Positions 11,446 through 15,017 of a stretch of 15,017 bases of DNA are shown here, piece after piece. The stretch comes from an uncultured Lysobacteraceae bacterium (lineage in GTDB: Bacteria > Pseudomonadota > Gammaproteobacteria > Xanthomonadales > Rhodanobacteraceae). Numbering within the stretch: the first letter of the stretch is position 1; every line of letters begins with the position of its first letter. Under the pieces are notes generated by a model. It was not told the DNA's origin and searched no databases. It worked only from the letters and a program-made list of their open reading frames with translations. The stretch lies in contig CAMLSI010000069.1 of assembly GCA_946482585.1 (NCBI GenBank), positions 1 to 15,017 on the forward strand, in the 5' to 3' direction. The translations under genes and the position numbers were made by a program.

Positions 11446-11541
11446 GCTGCCGCGACACCGGCACGCGTACTTTCGTCGAGCCGCGAACGCGGGACCGCGC
11501 GTTTCGGGTAAGGTCGGCTCCTCGCCCCGCTGCTGCATCGC

Positions 11542-12177
11542 GTGAACGAAGTCGCCGCTCCCCTGCCCGCTCTCGTCGTCGCCGGTTGTTCGGCCGGCGG
11601 GTTGCGCGCACTGCATGGGCTGCTGGCCGGACTCGCACCCGACTTCGCCGCGCCGCTGGTCGCGGTGTGTCATACCGGATCGGAAGACGTGAGCCTGCTC
11701 TGCGAGTTGCTGTCGCGCAGCAGCACCCTGCCGGTACACGAAGCGGCCGAACGCACGATGCCGCTCGCCGGCCATGTCTACATCGCGCCGTCGGGCTACC
11801 ACCTGTTGCTCGGCGACGACGGACGCTTCGTGCTGTCGGTCGATCCGCGCGTCGGTTTCGCGCGCCCGTCGATCGACGTTCTGTTCGACTCGGCCGCATC
11901 GGCCTGCGGCGCGCGCGCGATCGGCGTGATCATGACCGGCGCGAACAGCGACGGCGCGGCCGGACTCAAGCGCCTGCGCGAACGCGGCGGCATCGCGATC
12001 GTGCAGGCCCCCTTCGATGCCGAGGTCGATCTGATGCCGATGGCCGCGCTCGATCAGGCCGGCGCCGATCATTGCCTGCCGCTTGCCGAGATTCCGCCGC
12101 TGTTGAACGGACTCGTGGCGGCGCGTGCGCACCAGATGCGCCGGAACGGAGCGACGGGAATCGGGAACCGGAACTAG
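11542..12177 (+). CDS. cheB: CheB-type methylesterase, catalytic domain only
   Basis: 211 residues, covering just the CheB esterase domain with no receiver. The catalytic triad is in place: S17 in GCSAGG, H44 in AVCHTG and D137 in MTGANSDGAAG, with spacing like that of E. coli CheB. IAPSGYHLLL (81-90) and RPSIDVLFDSAA (108-119) are further family signatures. It hydrolyses glutamate methyl esters (and can deamidate glutamine), reversing CheR. Without a receiver it cannot be activated by direct phosphorylation in the classical way. Phospho-receiver domains of the kinase might control it by contact, which is inference. The start is GTG; an in-frame stop at 11509-11511 and the lack of other starts make it the only reasonable choice. 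No Shine-Dalgarno is visible, so expression may be low. The last ~15 residues are non-conserved. Confidence 0.93.
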   Translation: MNEVAAPLPALVVAGCSAGGLRALHGLLAGLAPDFAAPLVAVCHTGSEDVSLLCELLSRSSTLPVHEAAERTMPLAGHVYIAPSGYHLLLGDDGRFVLSVDPRVGFARPSIDVLFDSAASACGARAIGVIMTGANSDGAAGLKRLRERGGIAIVQAPFDAEVDLMPMAALDQAGADHCLPLAEIPPLLNGLVAARAHQMRRNGATGIGNRN

Positions 12178-12270
12178 GCATGCGGAAACGCGGCATCCGT
12201 GCCGGGCGATCGCGACGACGGTGTCGCCGCGGTACGCCATTCACCCGCGTGATCGGAAGGAGAGCGCAGC

Positions 12271-12663
12271 ATGGATTCATTCACGGGCGGTTGCCTCTGC
12301 GGCAGCGTCCGGATCGTGGCGTCGGGACGCCCGTATCGGGTCGGCCTTTGTCACTGTCTCGACTGCCGCAAGCATCACGGGGCGCTTTTTCACGCCTCCG
12401 CGATATTCCCCCGGGACGCCGTGACGGTCGACGGCGAAACACGCGACTACGCCGGACGTTTTTTCTGCCCCCGCTGCGGTTCGCCGGTGTTTGCACGCAC
12501 CGCAGACGAAGTCGAAGTGAACCTCGGGTCCCTGGATGCTCCTGACCAGTTACGGCCGACCTACGAGCTCTGGACGGTCCGTCGCGAGTCCTGGCTGCCG
12601 CCGTTCCCGCTCGCGAAGCACTACGCGCGCGATCGCGAAGCCGCGAGCCGCTTCGAGGAGTAG
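12271..12663 (+). CDS. GFA-family (CENP-V/GFA domain) zinc-binding protein
   Basis: 130 residues, full family length. The zinc-binding cysteine pattern of the GFA (glutathione-dependent formaldehyde-activating) fold is complete: CLC (C8, C10), CHCLDC (C27, C29, C32) and CPRC (C66, C69), with GGCLCGSVR at the start and FFCPRCGSPVF in the middle. Named members include Gfa, reported to promote S-hydroxymethylglutathione formation, but most family members have no proven function and the name should not be taken as a reaction. Likely cytoplasmic, as no signal or membrane segment is seen. AAGGAG (12257-12262) lies 8 bases before the ATG, a strong ribosome site. It is 93 bases after cheB on the same strand and may be transcribed separately; no functional link to the sensory module is evident. 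Confidence 0.93.
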   Translation: MDSFTGGCLCGSVRIVASGRPYRVGLCHCLDCRKHHGALFHASAIFPRDAVTVDGETRDYAGRFFCPRCGSPVFARTADEVEVNLGSLDAPDQLRPTYELWTVRRESWLPPFPLAKHYARDREAASRFEE

Positions 12664-12675
12664 TTCGCGCGAATG

Positions 12676-12693
12676 GCGCAGGCGCGTCTGCGC
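12676..12693. terminator. Hairpin between convergent GFA and SDR genes
   Basis: GCGCAG (12676-12681) and CTGCGC (12688-12693) form a perfect 6-bp GC stem with a 6-base loop. It lies in the 52-base space between the stops of two convergent genes, where a shared terminator is expected. No T tract follows on either strand, so confidence is low. Confidence 0.3.
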
Positions 12694-12715
12694 GGCGACG
12701 CAAACGCGGCGTCCG

Positions 12716-13543
12716 TCACAGGCCCGAATACTGCCTCACCATTTCCAGCCGTTCCGACTCCGACGCGCTGCGGTGCCGCGCGAACGCCTGTTCGGCGTCC
12801 GGACCGGCGAGATACAAGACCTGACCGGTTCCGTCCGTCGCCGCCGTGAATATGACGTCGGCAACGGACTCCGGCGTGGAATAATTGCCGCGCCGCTGAT
12901 TCATTCCTGCCATGACCTTGGACAGGATGCCGCTATAGGCATTTTCTTCGGCTCCGAACGTACGCGTCATCGATCGGCCGGCGAAATCGGTGGCCACGCC
13001 TCCCGGCGCGATGGTCTTGGCACGGATGCCGAATGGCGCGAGTTCGTAAGACAGTGATTCGGTGAAACCGACCACCGCGAATTTGGTTGCGTTGTAGAGA
13101 GAGAACAGCGGAAGGGAAATCAATCCGCCGAGCGAAGCCACATTGATGATCGTCCCGTTTCCCTGCCGTCGCATCGCGGGCAGCACCGCGCGGGTCACGG
13201 TGAAAACACCATCCACGTTGGTCGCAAACTGATGACGGATCTGCTCCTCCGTCGCCGTTTCGAACGGCCCCATCAAACCATAGCCGGCGTTGTTGACGAC
13301 CGCATCGATGCGACCGAACCGGTCCAGCGTCGCTGTGACGGCCCGGTCCACCGAAGCGGGGTCGGTAACGTCGAGAGCCAGCACCTGCGTCTCGTTGTAC
13401 CGGGCGATGGCCGCACCGTCGGCCGGATTCCTCATGGTGGCGACGACACGCCAGCCGCGTTCGGCAAACCGACGAGCCGCGGCGTTGCCGATGCCGCTGG
13501 AAGCGCCGGTGATGAGTACGACGGGGGAAGTTTCAATGGACAT
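12716..13543 (-). CDS. Short-chain dehydrogenase/reductase (classical SDR)
   Basis: 275 residues. The Rossmann cofactor motif TGASSGIG is at 12-19, NNAG at 84-87, and the catalytic tetrad N109, S137, Y150 and K154 (YNATK) is intact. Loop ATMRNP (35-40) after the second strand carries Arg, favouring NADP(H). The C-terminal part (from ~190) is the substrate-specific region and does not reveal a substrate; the general family resemblance is to broad ketoreductase-like SDRs. It is cytoplasmic with no membrane segment. AAAGGAG (13557-13551) lies 7 bases before the ATG. It is downstream of a tetR gene on the same strand, with a 51-base AT-rich spacer, so regulation by that TetR is likely. Local GC is lower than in the flanking genes (one 60-base line, 13081-13140, is 31/60 G+C), which suggests recent acquisition. 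Confidence 0.93.
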   Translation of the reverse strand: MSIETSPVVLITGASSGIGNAAARRFAERGWRVVATMRNPADGAAIARYNETQVLALDVTDPASVDRAVTATLDRFGRIDAVVNNAGYGLMGPFETATEEQIRHQFATNVDGVFTVTRAVLPAMRRQGNGTIINVASLGGLISLPLFSLYNATKFAVVGFTESLSYELAPFGIRAKTIAPGGVATDFAGRSMTRTFGAEENAYSGILSKVMAGMNQRRGNYSTPESVADVIFTAATDGTGQVLYLAGPDAEQAFARHRSASESERLEMVRQYSGL

Positions 13544-13557
13544 AGCATCGCTCCTTT

Positions 13558-13594
13558 AGTGAAAAAATATTCGTTTTTAGGATAAAAAAACACT
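13558..13594 (-). promoter_or_regulatory. AT-rich spacer between tetR and SDR gene
   Basis: This 37-base block is almost all A/T in an otherwise GC-rich window and is bounded by AGTG (13558-13561) and its complement CACT (13591-13594). It lies directly between the tetR stop and the ribosome site of the SDR gene. It could be an SDR promoter (TATCCT or GAATAT as possible -10 elements on the minus strand) or a regulator-binding site. The interior is not a true palindrome, so the exact role is open. Confidence 0.4.
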
Positions 13595-14176
13595 TCACGA
13601 CCGGATCCCGTCCCAGCAGAGCCGGAAGGCGATTGCCCGCGCTTCCTCGGTGTCGGCAATCGATCCGGCACGAATCATCCGCGCAGTCTCGCGGACCGAC
13701 CCGATGAACAGCGAGGCCAGGAACGGAGTCGGTACCGCTTTCAGAACTTCCTCGTTCTGCCCCTCTTCGACGACCTGAAGCAATCCTTCGCCGAGCCGCG
13801 CGACGTAGATGCGGCTGTCCTCATTCATGAGCGAAGAGCCGACGAACTGTTCCATGAAGCTGACCTGGTCATGCTGGCCCAGCCTATGGTCGAGCATCCG
13901 GTTCCACACGCCGCGCATCCGCGCCTTGAGCGGCAGGCCGGGGTCGATTTCAGCGCCGTAGAACGCCAGAGCCTCGCGCTTGGCGCGGCGGTACACCTCG
14001 TTGAACAGCGCCTCCCTGTCGGCGAAGTAGACGTAGAGCGTGCTGGTGGCAATGCCGGCGGCCTTGGCAATCTCCGTCAGCGTCAGGCCCAGCAACCCGC
14101 GTTCGGCGGCCAGACGGCAGGTCGCGGCGACCACGGCATCCAATTTCTTATCGTCTTTCTGTCTCATGTCCGGCAT
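13595..14176 (-). CDS. TetR/AcrR-family transcriptional regulator
   Basis: 193 residues from the ATG at 14176; an ATG three codons in (14167) is an equally possible start and neither has a clear ribosome site. The N-terminal helix-turn-helix is typical of TetR: AERGLLGLTLTEIAKAAGIA, then TSTLYVYFADREALFNEVYR (residues ~25-64). The remainder is the all-helical ligand-binding and dimerisation domain, with an unassigned ligand. Such regulators usually repress their own and neighbouring genes until a small molecule binds. The downstream SDR gene on the same strand is the probable target, and the divergent EamA transporter gene is a possible second one. The frame continues open upstream to 14386, but those extra residues are low-complexity and not conserved-looking. 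Confidence 0.92.
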   Translation of the reverse strand: MPDMRQKDDKKLDAVVAATCRLAAERGLLGLTLTEIAKAAGIATSTLYVYFADREALFNEVYRRAKREALAFYGAEIDPGLPLKARMRGVWNRMLDHRLGQHDQVSFMEQFVGSSLMNEDSRIYVARLGEGLLQVVEEGQNEEVLKAVPTPFLASLFIGSVRETARMIRAGSIADTEEARAIAFRLCWDGIRS

Positions 14177-14383
14177 GAGAACGCCTGCCGCCCTGCCTGC
14201 ACCGCTGCACCGCTGCGCCGCCGCGTGCCCGGCACGGCCCGGAACGCCGGCCCGCCGGGCCGTCATCGCCGGCGGCGACGCCGCCGCGATTGAGCTCCGT
14301 GCGTCGAGGCAATGCCATCCCCGATCCTGCGCGCCGATTGACGGAGCGGGGGGCTCTCCCGTCCGCCATCGCGTTGGAGCCTC

Positions 14384-14434
14384 CAACTGGATCCATCAAA
14401 CTTACCGATTCTGGCGCTGATAAGAGTCCAGTTG
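14384..14434. promoter_or_regulatory. Inverted repeat upstream of the EamA gene, candidate operator
   Basis: CAACTGGA (14384-14391) is the exact inverse complement of TCCAGTTG (14427-14434), with 35 bases between the arms; the match continues as CCTC/GAGG if one base is skipped. Inside the spacer CTTA (14400-14403) and TAAG (14421-14424) are also inverted and roughly concentric. The nested, widely spaced arms suggest binding by a dimer or tetramer, or a DNA loop, not an RNA terminator. Confidence 0.45.
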
Positions 14435-14456
14435 AGGTAATAGGCTGAGTCCTGTC

Positions 14457-14478
14457 CGGAATCGGCACGACGATTCCG
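14457..14478. promoter_or_regulatory. 8-bp palindrome upstream of the EamA gene
   Basis: CGGAATCG (14457-14464) and CGATTCCG (14471-14478) are perfect inverted complements with a 6-base spacer, a 22-base dyad ending 42 bases before the EamA start codon. The size suits a TetR-type operator overlapping the promoter or leader; which protein binds cannot be told from sequence. Confidence 0.45.
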
Positions 14479-14520
14479 CCACCGGCCGGCGCCATGCGCC
14501 GCCCACGACAGGAGTCCGCG

Positions 14521-15017
14521 ATGAAACCTTCCGATGCACTGACCCTGATCGCGCTCGGCGCGCTCTGGGGCGCGTCCTATCTGTTCATGCAGGTCGGCGC
14601 GGGCGAGTTCGGCCCGTGGGCCCTGGCCGGCTTGCGTGCGATCGCGGCGAGCCTGTGCCTGCTGCCGCTGCTCGCGTTCGGCGGCCGCTGGCGCGAACTC
14701 GTCGCGAACTGGAAACCGATCGCCCTCACCGGACTCGCCGGCGCCGCCGCCCCCTACGTACTGTTCGCTTTCGCGACGCAGCACATCAGCACCGGCCTCA
14801 CCGCGACCATGAGCGCAGCCACGCCGCTGTACGCCGCTGCGATCGCGGCGTTCTGGCTGCGGGAGCGTCTGAGTCCGTCGCGGACCGTCGGCCTGCTGCT
14901 CGGCGTCGGCGGCGTCGCCTGGCTGGTCTGGGATCGCATCGGGCCCGCCGCCGGATCGTCCGGCGCCGCGGCGATCGTCGCCGCGCTGCTCGCCACGCTG
15001 GGCTACGGCTTCACCGG
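14521..15017 (+). CDS. EamA/DMT-family transporter, 3' partial
   Basis: 165 complete codons are visible and the frame runs off the right edge, so a little over half of a typical ~300-residue protein is present. The opening segment (LTLIALGALWGASYLFMQVG) is the first membrane helix of EamA/RhaT-like drug/metabolite transporters. Further hydrophobic helices follow at about 37-54, 68-86, 92-114 and 120-138, and then the beginning of the second EamA repeat (from ~148), as the family's 5+5 layout predicts. The motif TATMSAATPLYAAAIAAFWLRERL, read in pieces around residues 93-117, is typical of the end of the first repeat. The protein sits in the inner membrane and probably exports metabolites or amino acids; substrate unknown. 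AGGAG (14510-14514) six bases before ATG is a strong ribosome site. Confidence 0.92.
   Translation, partial: MKPSDALTLIALGALWGASYLFMQVGAGEFGPWALAGLRAIAASLCLLPLLAFGGRWRELVANWKPIALTGLAGAAAPYVLFAFATQHISTGLTATMSAATPLYAAAIAAFWLRERLSPSRTVGLLLGVGGVAWLVWDRIGPAAGSSGAAAIVAALLATLGYGFT

Larger units (their letters stand above)
14177..14520. promoter_or_regulatory. Divergent tetR/EamA intergenic region
   Basis: 344 bases without a credible gene. The tetR-proximal part is very GC-rich and hairpin-prone, with a tandem 8-mer GCACCGCT at 14199-14214 and a 6-bp stem CGGCCC/GGGCCG at 14248-14262. The transporter-proximal part (about 14375-14480) is less GC-rich and holds the two inverted repeats listed separately, so promoters are most likely there. 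A weak sigma70-like pair TTGGAG (14374-14379), 17 bases, CAAACT (14397-14402) overlaps the left arm of the first repeat. Confidence 0.5.

Noticed and set aside
11263..11511. Plus-strand 82-codon frame in the cheR-cheB gap
   Set aside because: Low-complexity Arg/Ala composition, no ribosome site, and the Kelch-like signal is on the opposite strand.
14177..14386. N-terminal extension of the TetR reading frame
   Set aside because: The extension is low-complexity and arises from GC-rich intergenic DNA; TetR proteins normally begin just before the HTH as at 14176.

Overview
This is a GC-rich chromosomal segment, probably from a proteobacterium. A gammaproteobacterium of the Lysobacterales (Xanthomonadales) type is my guess, from the gene repertoire and the G/C-ending codons; no rRNA or other taxonomic marker is present. 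Both ends cut genes: an outer-membrane efflux protein on the left and an EamA transporter on the right. No tRNA, rRNA, CRISPR array, insertion sequence or phage gene was seen.

Layout. (1) 3-3317, plus strand: a tightly packed copper/metal-handling operon with a TolC-family protein (5' end missing), a Tat-exported two-domain multicopper oxidase and a secreted NTF2-like protein. Both the TolC protein and the oxidase end in histidine-rich tails. (2) 3376-3457: a large compound inverted repeat between convergent genes, then a small secreted protein on the minus strand (3457-3717). (3) 3957-6556: the ligase-associated exonuclease and its ATP-dependent DNA ligase, overlapping by one base; the usual partners, an Lhr-type helicase and a metallophosphoesterase, are absent here. 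(4) 6733-12177: a membrane hybrid histidine kinase (CHASE3-like sensor, HAMP, GAF, long coiled coil, HisKA/HATPase, three receiver domains), a one-base-overlapping CheR methyltransferase, and, after a 325-bp gap, a receiver-less CheB methylesterase. The gap holds, on the opposite strand, what looks like a decayed Kelch-repeat fragment. (5) 12271-12663: a GFA-family zinc protein. (6) 12716-14176, minus strand: a TetR regulator followed by a short-chain dehydrogenase, with visibly lower GC and an AT-rich spacer. (7) 14521-end: an EamA/DMT exporter, divergent from tetR across a 344-bp region with two candidate operator inverted repeats.

The most interesting unit is the kinase-CheR-CheB module. 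No chemoreceptor, CheA or CheW is visible. The kinase coiled coil carries one exact match (EELQAS) and two partial matches to the chemoreceptor methylation consensus, all in the same heptad register. The inference, untested, is that CheR and CheB reversibly methylate the kinase itself. The Kelch relic between cheR and cheB is the clearest structure that intact genes do not explain.
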